Of a stretch of 64,000 bases of DNA, positions 25,522 to 35,189 are shown one piece after another; the first letter of the stretch is position 1; each line of letters begins with the position of its first letter. Position numbers and translations under genes: made by a program. The stretch is from Agromyces sp. Leaf222 (lineage in GTDB: Bacteria > Actinomycetota > Actinomycetes > Actinomycetales > Microbacteriaceae): positions 124,001 through 188,000 of the forward strand of contig NZ_LMKQ01000004.1 of NCBI RefSeq assembly GCF_001421565.1, written 5' to 3'. Under the pieces are notes generated by a model. That model searched no databases and had not been told where the DNA came from. It was given only the letters and a program-made list of their open reading frames with translations.

Positions 25522-26392
25522 GCAGAACCCGCCGTCCGAGCAGAACCCGTCCGAGCAGCACCGGCAGGGCGGGGCGGATGCCGGTGGCCGGCCGGGCGTC
25601 GGCGACCCCCTCGCACCCCGTGACACGCCCGACGACGCCGTGCTGCTGACGGCACGCGGCATCCGCAAGTCGTTCGGCGACAACGAGGTGCTGCGCTCGA
25701 TCGACCTCGAGGTGCGCCGCGGCGAGGTCGTCGTGCTGATGGGGCCGAGCGGCTCGGGCAAGACGACCGTGCTGCGCTCGTTGAACGGACTCGAGACGCC
25801 CGACGCCGGCATCCTGAGCTTCGACGGCGGGCCGGAACTCGATTTCGGCGCCGGCGTCACGAAGCAGGGGCGGCTCGCGATGCGCGACCGCTCGGCGATG
25901 GTGTTCCAGCAGCACAACCTCTTTCCGCACATGACCGTGCTCGAGAACGTCGTCGAGGGGCCGGTGCGCGTGCAGCGGGTGCCGAAGGCGCAGGCGATCG
26001 CGCAGGCCGAGGCGCTCCTCGAGCGGGTGGGCCTCGCCGAGAAGCGCGGCGCGTACCCGTTCGCCCTGTCGGGCGGGCAGCAGCAGCGCGTCGGCATCGT
26101 GCGCGCCCTCGCGCTGAAGCCCGACCTGCTGCTGTTCGACGAGCCGACGAGCGCGCTCGACCCCGAACTCGTGGGCGAGGTGCTGAAGGTCATCAAGGAG
26201 CTCGCCGACGAGGGCTGGACCATGGTCATCGTCACGCACGAGCTCGGCTTCGCCAGGCAGGTCGCCGACGAGGTGCTGTTCATGGACGGCGGCGTCGTGG
26301 TCGAGCGCGGTGCGCCCGACCGCATCTTCACCAACCCCACCGAGCCCCGAACCCGGCGCTTCCTCGACCGGATCCTGCGCCCCCTCGACTGA
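25508..26392 (+). CDS. Polar amino acid ABC transporter ATP-binding protein
   Basis: 294-aa ATPase. Walker [11 protein letters not shown]-loop [12 protein letters not shown], signature [11 protein letters not shown], Walker [13 protein letters not shown] and the switch His in VTHELGF are all present. An unusual ~40-residue N-terminal extension, [15 protein letters not shown] and Gly/Pro-rich, precedes the core; it is partly encoded by an 18-bp tandem repeat at 25514-25549 that spans the permease stop codon. Confidence 0.93.
   Translation: MSPSEQNPPSEQNPSEQHRQGGADAGGRPGVGDPLAPRDTPDDAVLLTARGIRKSFGDNEVLRSIDLEVRRGEVVVLMGPSGSGKTTVLRSLNGLETPDAGILSFDGGPELDFGAGVTKQGRLAMRDRSAMVFQQHNLFPHMTVLENVVEGPVRVQRVPKAQAIAQAEALLERVGLAEKRGAYPFALSGGQQQRVGIVRALALKPDLLLFDEPTSALDPELVGEVLKVIKELADEGWTMVIVTHELGFARQVADEVLFMDGGVVVERGAPDRIFTNPTEPRTRRFLDRILRPLD
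25514..25549 (+). repeat. 18-bp tandem repeat across the permease stop codon
   Basis: CCGTC(T/C)GAGCAGAACCCG at 25514-25531 and 25532-25549, with a partial third copy (25550-25564). The first copy contains the permease TGA (25519-25521). In the ATPase frame it encodes the SEQNP repeats. Confidence 0.85.
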
Positions 26393-26401
26393 TCCCCCTC
26401 A

Positions 26402-26464
26402 CTTTTCAGGACCACATCGGTCATGGCTGCAATATGCACGCATGACCGCTCTCATCCTGAAAAG
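26402..26464. repeat. 63-bp three-tier symmetrical palindrome
   Basis: Centred on 26433. Outer arms CTTTTCAGGA (26402-26411) / TCCTGAAAAG (26455-26464); middle arms CGGTCATG (26418-26425) / CATGACCG (26441-26448); core TGCA-ATA-TGCA (26428-26438). Spacers are 6, 2, 2 and 6 nt, so all three tiers share one centre. It is notably A/T-rich for this genome. It lies after the ABC operon and before the leaderless Pr6Pr-like gene; whether it is an operator, terminator or dispersed element cannot be told here. Confidence 0.85.
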
Positions 26465-26477
26465 GCGGATCGCCGCG

Positions 26478-26483
26478 TAGCGT
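26478..26483 (+). promoter_or_regulatory. -10 box TAGCGT, leaderless start of the 26490 gene
   Basis: TAGCGT is followed by 6 nt and the ATG at 26490; no Shine-Dalgarno. The 63-bp palindrome ends 13 nt upstream, over the expected -35 region. Confidence 0.6.
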
Positions 26484-26489
26484 TGAGAC

Positions 26490-27245
26490 ATGCCCGACGT
26501 CACGACCGGACCCTCGCCAGAGGCCCGGACCCGGCGGGCGCGCATGCTACTGGGCGTGTTCCGGCTCGCGATCGTGGCGCTCGAGGTCGTCGCCATCATC
26601 GGCAACTTCCGGTACGTGCTGGGCTTCCGCAGCTTCGCGACGGCGAACTTCTTCAGCTACTTCACGATCCAGTCGGCGTTCCTCGCGGTCATCACGCTCA
26701 CGATCGCCGCGATCTTCGCACTTCGTGCACCGCGCGACCCGGCCTGGCTCGGCATCCTGCGCACGATGGTCACGGTCTACGTGGTGCTCTCCGGCATCGT
26801 CTTCGCGATCATCGTGGCGGAGTCGTCGTCGCACGGCTACCGGGTCGACGTGCCATGGTCGGACACGCTGCTGCACTTCGTCGTGCCGGCGCTCGCGGTG
26901 ATCGCCTGGTCGATCGACAGCGTGCTCGGGGTGAATCCGCCCGTGCCGTGGTCGACGGTCGGCTGGGTGCTCGTGTTCCCGTTCGGGTGGCTGATCTACA
27001 CGCTCATCAGAGGTGCGGATGTCGGGTGGTACCCGTACTTCTTCCTCGACGAGGCACAGGTCGGCAGCGTGTTCGGGGTGATCGTCTCGTGCGCGCTCGT
27101 GCTCGTGATCTTCCTCGCGCTGACGGCGAGCCTCGTCGCCGTCAACCGCCGCCTGTGGCGAAGGGCTCGAGATCGGCGAGCACGGCGGTCAGGAAGTCCT
27201 GATCCGACAGCTGCTCGAGCCGGGTCGCCTGCGCTGCAGCGATGA
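26490..27245 (+). CDS. Pr6Pr-like six-helix membrane protein
   Basis: 251 aa with six hydrophobic helices and a basic C-terminal tail. NFRYVLGFRSFATANFFSYFTIQS, then VTVYVVLSGIVFAIIVAE, SDTLLHFVVPALAVIAWSID and a short YPYFFLDE loop fit the Pr6Pr family, whose function is unknown. The Arg-rich end (RRLWRRARDRRARRSG) overlaps the 3' end of the convergent amine oxidase gene by 104 bp. Leaderless start. Confidence 0.8.
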   Translation: MPDVTTGPSPEARTRRARMLLGVFRLAIVALEVVAIIGNFRYVLGFRSFATANFFSYFTIQSAFLAVITLTIAAIFALRAPRDPAWLGILRTMVTVYVVLSGIVFAIIVAESSSHGYRVDVPWSDTLLHFVVPALAVIAWSIDSVLGVNPPVPWSTVGWVLVFPFGWLIYTLIRGADVGWYPYFFLDEAQVGSVFGVIVSCALVLVIFLALTASLVAVNRRLWRRARDRRARRSGSPDPTAARAGSPALQR

Positions 27246-28668
27246 TGCCGACGAGCGCGGCCTCGCCGGTCGCGGTGGCCGCGCCGACGTCGATCCACCG
27301 GGCGACCGTCGGGAACGCGCCGACCACGCTCAGCATCGAGGGCGGGATGCCGACCCCGTCGGCGTCGTCGGTGTCGGCGTCGGCCGTGACATCCGCTCTC
27401 CAGAACGGCTCTTCGAAGGCGAGCCAGACGACGTCGACGACGCCCATGCCGAGCTGGGAGATCGCGAGCTGGTAGGGGCGGGGCAGGGCGGGCTGGAACC
27501 GCACCTGGTCGGTCTTGAGCACGCCGAGCGGCAGGGTCACGACGACCCGGTCGACGGTGAGCGACTCGCCCGTGTCGAGCCGCAGGCTCACCCGGGTCTC
27601 GTCGTGGGCGATCTGCGTGACCCCGCTCATGAGCACGATGTCGAGGCCCTCTGCGAGCTGGTCGAGCAGGTCGGAGATGGGCGCCGTCGGCAGCAGCGAC
27701 GTGGTCGACGTATCGAGGCCCGCCTCGAACGGCTCGAGCAGCGGCGCCGGATCCCACCGCTGCGCCGACACCACGGTGGGGGCGGCGCCCGTGAGCGGCT
27801 CGAGTCCGCTCGCGATGGCGTGCCGCAGCCACCCGGCCGGGCTCACGCCGTCGTCGCCGGGGGATTCGGATGCCGGCACCTCGCCCGACTGCAGCAGGGC
27901 CGTCGCGACCGACACGTCGTGGGGGATCGCCTGCGACCAGACGTGGGCGCGCTGGAGGGCCTCGGCGCCCGCCGGCGAAGGCTCGACCGGGGTGCCGTCG
28001 GAGCGCACCACGGCAGGCGAGCCGAGGAACGCGGTCGTGTCGACGGATGCCGCGGCCAGCGCCTCGACGAGGCCCTCGTCGTCGGCGACCAGCCAGCTGC
28101 CGAGCTCGACCGGTGTGCCGAACGCGTCGTCGACGATGGACTGCACGCGCCCGCCGATGCGGTCGCGTGCCTCGATGACGACGACCTCGAAGCCCTGGTC
28201 GGCGAGTTCGCGTGCGGCGGTCAGGCCGGCCAGTCCGGCGCCGATGACGGCGATGCGCTCGCCCGGCTCGGCGATCTCGGCGATGTCGGCCGCGGCGCGG
28301 AGGCCGGAACGGCGCGCGCCCTGCAGCGTGCCCGGCGCGAGTGAGGAGGTCGCCTCGCCGGCGAACACGAGTCGCCCGTCGATCGGGGTCGCGAGGCGCG
28401 TGCTCATCTGCTCGGTCGAGCCGAACTCGGCGAAGCTGAACGATCCGCGGGAGTACGGGTCGGTTCCCCAGGCGGAGCGGCGCATGTTCGTCGGGCGCGG
28501 CACGGCCGACGGGCTCGGCGTCGCGGGCGTCGGGCTCGCGGTGGGGGACGGCGAAGGCGACGGCTGGTCGAAGGTGCAGCTCGCGAGCACGATCGCGGCG
28601 GCTCCGGCGAGGCCGGTGGCGAGGAACATGCGCCGGGGGATCCCGCCCGACGCGCCCCGTTCGTCCAT
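27142..28668 (-). CDS. Flavin amine oxidase lipoprotein with permuted domain order
   Basis: 508 aa. RRMFLATGLAG and a LASC lipobox (Cys31) give a Tat-type lipoprotein signal, followed by a Pro/Ser/Thr linker to about residue 60. Residues 62-129 (WGTDPYSRGSFSF, GRLVFAGEATS, GARRSGLRAAADI) are what normally forms the C-terminal end of monoamine-oxidase-family enzymes. Only after this comes the Rossmann motif VIGAGLAGLTAAREL (about 141-155) and EARDRIGGRV. The protein ends near ADLEPFATGGG, where the family would normally run into the WGSDPYSRG segment. FAD oxidation of amines outside the membrane is the likely activity. The ATG follows TAGCCT (28676-28681, minus) by 7 nt, leaderless. Confidence 0.85.
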   Translation of the reverse strand: MDERGASGGIPRRMFLATGLAGAAAIVLASCTFDQPSPSPSPTASPTPATPSPSAVPRPTNMRRSAWGTDPYSRGSFSFAEFGSTEQMSTRLATPIDGRLVFAGEATSSLAPGTLQGARRSGLRAAADIAEIAEPGERIAVIGAGLAGLTAARELADQGFEVVVIEARDRIGGRVQSIVDDAFGTPVELGSWLVADDEGLVEALAAASVDTTAFLGSPAVVRSDGTPVEPSPAGAEALQRAHVWSQAIPHDVSVATALLQSGEVPASESPGDDGVSPAGWLRHAIASGLEPLTGAAPTVVSAQRWDPAPLLEPFEAGLDTSTTSLLPTAPISDLLDQLAEGLDIVLMSGVTQIAHDETRVSLRLDTGESLTVDRVVVTLPLGVLKTDQVRFQPALPRPYQLAISQLGMGVVDVVWLAFEEPFWRADVTADADTDDADGVGIPPSMLSVVGAFPTVARWIDVGAATATGEAALVGIIAAAQATRLEQLSDQDFLTAVLADLEPFATGGG

Positions 28669-28739
28669 GCGACTCAGGCTAGCCGAGGGGGTCGCCCAGC
28701 ACACGCCGCCGCCCTGAACCCCCGGTGGCCCGGGAATGT

Positions 28740-28775
28740 CGAGTTGCCCGATTCCGTGCGGAATCGGGCAACTCG
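28740..28775. terminator. 17-bp perfect hairpin after the class III aminotransferase gene
   Basis: CGAGTTGCCCGATTCCG (28740-28756) / CGGAATCGGGCAACTCG (28759-28775). It lies 18 nt past the minus-strand stop at 28793 and upstream of the amine oxidase promoter. Confidence 0.8.
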
Positions 28776-28792
28776 AGCGAGTGACGTTCGCG

Positions 28793-30229
28793 TCAGACGA
28801 CGTAGGTGTCGGCGACGGTGAGCGCCTCGTCGATGATGTCGAGTCCGCGCCGCAGCTCCTCCTCGGTGATCACGAGCGGCGGGGCCACGTGCAGGCGGTT
28901 GAAGTGCACGAACGGCCAGAGGCCGGCCTGCTTGCAGGCCGCGGCGACGGCGCCCATCGGCGCGGCATCCGCTCCACCGGCGTTGAAGGGGACGAGCGGC
29001 TCGCGCGTGGCCGGGTCCTTCACGAGCTCGATCGCCCAGAACAGGCCGAGCCCGCGCACCTCGCCGACACTCGGGTGCTTCGCGGCGATCTCGCGCAGGC
29101 GCGGCTCGACCACCCGCGAACCGAGGTCGCGCACGCGTTCGAGGATGCCGTCGCGCTCGAACACCTCGAACGTGGCGACACCCGGTGCGCACGCGAGCGG
29201 GTGGCCCGAGTACGTCAGGCCGCCGGCGAACGCGACCGTGTCGAAGTGCTCGGCGATGCGCTTGGAGATCACGACGCCACCGAGGGGCGCGTAGCCCGAG
29301 TTCACGCCCTTCGCGAAGGTGATGAGGTCGGGGGTGACGCCGAAGTGGTTCACGGCGAACCACTCGCCCACCCGGCCGAAGCCGACCATGACCTCGTCGG
29401 CGATGTAGACGATGCCGTACTTGTCGGCCAGGGCGCGCACACCCTCGAGGTAGCCGGGCGGCGGAACCAGCACGCCGTTCGTGCCGACGATCGTCTCGAG
29501 GATGATCGCCGCGATCGTGTTCGCGCCCTCGAGCGTGATGACCTGCTCGAGATGGGCGAGGGCACGCTCGGCCTCCTGCTCGGGGCTGTCTGCGTGGAAC
29601 GACGAGCGGTACGCGTACGGGCCCATGAAGTGGGCGACGGACCCGTCGGACGGCTCGTTCGCCCAGCGGCGGGGGTCGCCCGTGAGCGAGATCGCCGTCG
29701 CGGTGCCGCCGTGGTAGCTGCGGTACATCGAGAGCACCTTGCGGCGGCCCGTCACGGCACGCGCCATGCGCACCGCGTACTCGTTGGCGTCGGCGCCGCC
29801 GTTCGTGAAGAACACCTTGTCGAGGTCGCCGGGGGCCACCTCGGCGATGCGACGGGCCAGCTCGCCTCGCACGTCGTTCGCCATCGACGGCTGGATCGTG
29901 GCGAGGCGCCCCGCCTGCTGCTGGATCGCCGCGACGAGGTCGGGGTGCTGGTGGCCCAGGTTCAGGTTCACGAGCTGCGAGCTGAAGTCGAGGTACGCGT
30001 TGCCCTGGTAGTCCCAGAACGTCGAGGCCTCGCCCGCGGCGATCGGCAGCGGGTCGATGAGCGCCTGCGCGCTCCAGGAGTGGAACACGTGGGCACGGTC
30101 GTCGGCGCGAACCTGCGCCTCGGCCGCGGTGTCGGGCAGCGGATGCCGCGCGCCGGCGCGGTCGACGAAGCTCGCCGTCGCGGCATCCGCCGTCTGGGTC
30201 TGCGTTTCAGGGATGAGGGTGTCGGTCAT
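28793..30229 (-). CDS. Class III omega-aminotransferase
   Basis: 478 aa PLP enzyme. Features: WDYQGNAYLDFSSQLVNLNLGHQHP (positions about 72-96), MYRSYHGGTATAISLTG, IADEVMVGFGRVG, and the PLP lysine in TFAKGVNSGYAP (about Lys307). It resembles beta-alanine/taurine/omega-amino acid:pyruvate aminotransferases. It lies 59 bp downstream of the MmsA gene on the same strand. A fitting scheme is beta-alanine (or 3-aminoisobutyrate) to malonate (methylmalonate) semialdehyde, then acetyl-CoA or propionyl-CoA by MmsA; GABA is a less likely substrate. The ATG has GAGGCGA upstream. Confidence 0.87.
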   Translation of the reverse strand: MTDTLIPETQTQTADAATASFVDRAGARHPLPDTAAEAQVRADDRAHVFHSWSAQALIDPLPIAAGEASTFWDYQGNAYLDFSSQLVNLNLGHQHPDLVAAIQQQAGRLATIQPSMANDVRGELARRIAEVAPGDLDKVFFTNGGADANEYAVRMARAVTGRRKVLSMYRSYHGGTATAISLTGDPRRWANEPSDGSVAHFMGPYAYRSSFHADSPEQEAERALAHLEQVITLEGANTIAAIILETIVGTNGVLVPPPGYLEGVRALADKYGIVYIADEVMVGFGRVGEWFAVNHFGVTPDLITFAKGVNSGYAPLGGVVISKRIAEHFDTVAFAGGLTYSGHPLACAPGVATFEVFERDGILERVRDLGSRVVEPRLREIAAKHPSVGEVRGLGLFWAIELVKDPATREPLVPFNAGGADAAPMGAVAAACKQAGLWPFVHFNRLHVAPPLVITEEELRRGLDIIDEALTVADTYVV

Positions 30230-30246
30230 GTCGGTCGCCTCGCTCA

Positions 30247-30288
30247 GGTTCTGGGACTCGTGGATCTGGGACTCAGTGGTTCTCGGGC

Positions 30289-30309
<21 letters not shown>
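30247..30309 (-). repeat. Degenerate 16-bp tandem repeat around the mmsA stop codon
   Basis: Four units, GGTTCTGGGACTCGT, GGATCTGGGACTCAGT, GGTTCTCGGGCTCAGT and GGTTCTGGGGGAAGCC, at 30247-30261, 30262-30277, 30278-30293 and 30294-30309. On the coding strand the end of mmsA (Q-N-H-stop) is echoed after the real stop. Confidence 0.8.
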
Positions 30310-31869
<1,560 letters not shown>

Positions 31870-31994
31870 GGGCGGTTCCTTCGTGTGGAGTGACGGATGC
31901 CGCGGCCGCAGTGCGGCGCTCGGCCCGGACATTCCGCCCGGTCGTCGGTTAGGCTGACTGCTCCAAGTTTTTCAGAGGGTGTGAGGGTGCGCCG

Positions 31995-33701
31995 ATGTCA
32001 GAACGTCGCGAAGACCGAACGATCCAGACGGATCGTCCGACCGGCATGCGCCTCGGTGACGGCCTCCCGACCGTGCGCGAGATCCTCTCGCTCGAGGCTG
32101 TCGCGAACGGCCTCCCCGAGGTGCTCGCGGCCGACGAGCTGCTCGACGCGCGGGTGCGCTGGGTGCACGTCTCCGACAGCGGCGGGGTCGCACGGCTGCT
32201 CGACGGCGGCGAGCTGCTGCTCTCGACCGGGTCGGGCTGGCCCACCGAGCCGGCCGACCTCGACGCGTTCATCGCGGGCCTCGTCGAGGCGGGGCTGTCG
32301 GGTCTCGTGCTCGAGCTCGGCGTGCACTACCGGTACGTGCCGGCCGTCGTCGAGCAGTCCGCGCGCGAGCACGGCCTCGCGCTCGTGGTGCTGCACCGCG
32401 AGGTGAAGTTCGTCGCGCTCACCGAGGCCGTGCACAACCGCATCATCTCCGAGCAGACGGCCGCCCTCAGGGCTCGCGACGAGGTGCGCGAGCGGTTCAC
32501 CGCGCTGAGCCTGCGGGGCTCGCCCGCGGACTTCATCGTGCACCAGCTGGCCCAGACGCTCGGTTCGGCCGTGGTGCTCGAGAACCTCGCGCACGAGGTC
32601 GTCGCGGCCGAGGTGCCGCCCTCGATCGAGGAGACGCTCTTCACCAACTGGGAGGCGCGCTCGAGGCTCGAGCACCGCCGCGTCGAGCAGGCGCGGCAGC
32701 GAGGCCGGGCGGGTGCTGGGGCCGCCCCGGCGTCCGTGCCGGTGCCGCCGCCCGGCTCGCCCGACGCGTGGCTCATCGTGCCCGTCGAGGCGCGGGGCAC
32801 GCGCTGGGGGCACCTCATCGCGTTGCCGGGGCCGGCGCACGCCGCGGGTCGCACGAGCGTGCTCGAGCAGGGCGCGATCGCGCTCGCGCTCGGACGCCTC
32901 GCCGACGGCTCGAGCGACGAGTGGACGCGCATCGGTCGCCAGCGCCTGGTCGACGGCCTGCTCGCCGGGCGGTTCGCCGGGGTGGCCGGTGCCTCGGCCC
33001 GGGTCGAGGCGGCGGGCCTGCCGGTCGACGGCGCGGTGCTGTACGGCATCGTCGCCACGGGCGCTCCGGTCGCTGCCGGGGCGGCGGATGTCGCGGCGCG
33101 GGCGCTCGCCGGGCGCGCGATCGACGGTGCCGCGAACGCCGCCGGCGCTCCGGGCGGCGCACGGATCGTGCTGCTCTCGGTGCCGAAGGCGGTCAGCGAT
33201 GCGCAGGTGCAGGCGTTCGGCCTGGCGCTCGTCGGGGGCGACACGTCGGCCGCCGACCGGCTCGTGCTCTCGATCGGCGCGGCCGGGGCAGGTCTCGAGG
33301 GCGCGCTGGGCTCGGTGCAGGAGGCCGCCGACCTGGCGCGTGGCCCCCGCGCCCGAGGTGCGCGCGGGCTCGTCGTGCGTCGCGCCGACGACCGCCCGCT
33401 CATCAGGCTGGTCACCTCGCTCCGCGACGACCACCGACTGCTGCAGCACAGCGAGCGCATGCTCGCGCCGCTCATCGAGTACGACCTGGCTCGCGACGGC
33501 GACCTGCTGAGCGTGCTCGGCGCGATGCTCGCGCACCCGGGCAACCGCACGGCCGCGGCCGGGGCGTCGCACCTGTCGCGGTCGGTCTTCTACCAGCGGC
33601 TCGCGCTCATCGGCGACCTGCTCGGGGTCGATCTCGACGACGGCGAGGTGCTGACGGCCCTGCACCTCGCGCTGCTCGTGCGGCGGAGCGCCGCGCGCTA
33701 G
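31995..33701 (+). CDS. PucR-family transcriptional regulator
   Basis: 568 aa. The N-terminal PucR purine-catabolism-like ligand domain (PTVREILSLEAVANGLPEVLA, GGELLLSTGSGWP, GLVLELGVHYRYVPA) is followed by a GGDEF-like middle region and the C-terminal helix-turn-helix of the CdaR/PucR type (NRTAAAGASHLSRSVFYQRLALIGDLLG, split positions about 520-548). Divergent from mmsA-aminotransferase with 125 bp between, so it probably activates that operon in response to an amine or its product. TAGGCT at 31950-31955 is a possible -10, with an untranslated leader of about 40 nt. Confidence 0.87.
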   Translation: MSERREDRTIQTDRPTGMRLGDGLPTVREILSLEAVANGLPEVLAADELLDARVRWVHVSDSGGVARLLDGGELLLSTGSGWPTEPADLDAFIAGLVEAGLSGLVLELGVHYRYVPAVVEQSAREHGLALVVLHREVKFVALTEAVHNRIISEQTAALRARDEVRERFTALSLRGSPADFIVHQLAQTLGSAVVLENLAHEVVAAEVPPSIEETLFTNWEARSRLEHRRVEQARQRGRAGAGAAPASVPVPPPGSPDAWLIVPVEARGTRWGHLIALPGPAHAAGRTSVLEQGAIALALGRLADGSSDEWTRIGRQRLVDGLLAGRFAGVAGASARVEAAGLPVDGAVLYGIVATGAPVAAGAADVAARALAGRAIDGAANAAGAPGGARIVLLSVPKAVSDAQVQAFGLALVGGDTSAADRLVLSIGAAGAGLEGALGSVQEAADLARGPRARGARGLVVRRADDRPLIRLVTSLRDDHRLLQHSERMLAPLIEYDLARDGDLLSVLGAMLAHPGNRTAAAGASHLSRSVFYQRLALIGDLLGVDLDDGEVLTALHLALLVRRSAAR

Positions 33702-33766
33702 GCCGCCCGCCCGCGGCATCCGCATGCCATGCCGTGACGCCGGGCCGCGGCATCCGAAACCACCTT

Positions 33767-33803
33767 CACTTGCTATTGACAAGTGCACTTGCAAAGAGCA
33801 AGC
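33767..33803 (+). promoter_or_regulatory. ACTTG/CAAGT half-site cluster over a TTGACA promoter
   Basis: ACTTG-N7-CAAGT (33768-33784), the 12-bp palindrome CAAGTGCACTTG (33780-33791) and CTTGC-N5-GCAAG (33788-33802) overlap each other. TTGACA (33776-33781) lies within them, with CAAGCT as a poor -10 17 nt later. Likely operator of the HxlR protein encoded by the second gene. Confidence 0.65.
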
Positions 33804-33847
33804 TGGGTCGTACGAACACCCCAGACGACGCTCCTGAGGAGGAGATC

Positions 33848-34312
33848 ATGACCGCGACCAGCATCTTCGTGAACTTTCCCACCACCGACCTCGATCGCGC
33901 GAAGGCGTTCTACGAGGCGCTCGGGTTCCGCATCAATCCCGACTTCACCGACGAGAACGCCGCGTGCGTCGTGCTCAGCGACACGATCTACTTCATGGTG
34001 CTGAAGCGCGAGTACCTCGCCACCTTCACCGACAAGCAGATCATCGACCCGAAGACGCACGCGCAGATGTCGATCGCCCTGAGCCGCGACTCGCGCGACG
34101 AGGTCGACGAGGTGCTCGCCAAGGGCCTCTCCGCCGGTGGCAGCGAGCCCCGCCCCGCCCAGGACCTCGGCTTCATGTACTCGCGCGACCTCGACGACCC
34201 CGACGGCAACAACCTCTCGTTCCTGTTCATGGAGCAGGCGGCCGCCGAGCAGGGCCCCGACGCCTACCTGGCCGAGCAGGGGGCTGATCAGCCGTCGGCC
34301 GCGACGGCGTAG
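33848..34312 (+). CDS. VOC-superfamily (glyoxalase/bleomycin-resistance-like) protein
   Basis: 154 aa with two beta-alpha-beta-beta-beta modules: IFVNFPTTDLDRAKAFYEALGF at the start and FMYSRDLDDPDGNNLSFLFME near the end, the common pattern of the PhnB/glyoxalase-like VOC branch. The metal-binding residues are not clear, so an enzymatic function is uncertain. GGAGGAG precedes the ATG by 5-6 nt. Followed after 10 bp by the HxlR regulator; both probably form an autoregulated stress cassette. Confidence 0.85.
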   Translation: MTATSIFVNFPTTDLDRAKAFYEALGFRINPDFTDENAACVVLSDTIYFMVLKREYLATFTDKQIIDPKTHAQMSIALSRDSRDEVDEVLAKGLSAGGSEPRPAQDLGFMYSRDLDDPDGNNLSFLFMEQAAAEQGPDAYLAEQGADQPSAATA

Positions 34313-34322
34313 CCGCCACCGC

Positions 34323-35045
34323 ATGGCGACACGCGGCGCGCGCGGATACGGCCAGTACGGCGGAGCGGCGAGGGCGCTCGAGCGGGTCGGCGACCGATGG
34401 GCATTGCTCATCGTTCGCGACCTGCTCGTCGGCCCCCGACGCTACGGCGACCTGAAGGCCGGACTGCCCCGGATCCCCACCAACATCCTGAGCGACCGGC
34501 TCAAGGAGTTGCAGGAGGCCGGGGTGCTCCGGCGTGTGCCGACCGTTCGCGGCGGCTACGAGCTCACCCCGCTCGGCCGCGACCTCGAGCCCGTCATCAC
34601 GGCCCTCGAGCGCTGGGGGTGGAGCGTGCTCGGCGCACCCGGCGACGACGAGACGGTCAGCGCCGACTCCCTCGCCTTCGCGCTGCGCGCCGCGTTCCGA
34701 GCGGATGCCGCGGCCGCCCTCCCGCCGACCGAGTACGTACTGCACGTGGGCCCCGTCTCCCTGTCGGCGATCGTCGTCGGCCGAACACTCGACGTCGTGC
34801 CCGTCGGTGCCGGAGCGCTGCCGCAGCCCCGCCGCCGCTCAGCGCTGGAGCCCGTGCCGTCGGGCGTGCTCGAACTCCTCGTGGAGCCGGGCGCCCTGCC
34901 CGGCCTGCTGTCGGGCGCGCCCGAGGGTGAGCGCGGGCTGACGGTCGTCGCGGGCGGCGACGAGTTGCTCGAGCGGTTCGGCACCACGTTCCGCATCGAA
35001 CCGGCGACGCCGACGACGGATGCCGAGGGCGCCGTCGCTGCGTAG
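34323..35045 (+). CDS. HxlR-family transcriptional regulator with C-terminal extension
   Basis: 240 aa. The first ~100 residues are a clear HxlR winged helix (ALERVGDRWALLIVRDLLVGPRRYGDLK, GLPRIPTNILSDRLKEL, GYELTPLGRDL). About 130 further residues form a small alpha/beta domain seen in longer HxlR proteins, possibly for ligand binding (sterol-carrier-like), which I cannot name with confidence. The ATG is 10 nt after the VOC stop. No Cys lies in the usual redox position, so a small-molecule signal is more likely than a thiol switch. Confidence 0.82.
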   Translation: MATRGARGYGQYGGAARALERVGDRWALLIVRDLLVGPRRYGDLKAGLPRIPTNILSDRLKELQEAGVLRRVPTVRGGYELTPLGRDLEPVITALERWGWSVLGAPGDDETVSADSLAFALRAAFRADAAAALPPTEYVLHVGPVSLSAIVVGRTLDVVPVGAGALPQPRRRSALEPVPSGVLELLVEPGALPGLLSGAPEGERGLTVVAGGDELLERFGTTFRIEPATPTTDAEGAVAA

Positions 35046-35126
35046 GCGGGCAGCCGTGCGCGTCGCGTCGATGCGAGCTGATGTTCGACGAAACCGGTCG
35101 AGGCGGTTGCTGTCGGCCTCCTGAGG

Positions 35127-35189
35127 AGGTTACGGCGCGACGTAGACCTTGCGCAGCAAGGTTACGGCGCGACGTAGACCTTGCGCAGC
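35127..35189 (-). repeat. 31-bp direct repeat duplicating the 3' end of the cupin gene
   Basis: Two identical 31-bp copies, 35127-35157 and 35159-35189, beginning AGGTTACGGCGCGACG. The second contains the last codons and TAA stop of the cupin gene (…KVYVAP); the first is a non-coding echo just after the stop. Confidence 0.92.
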
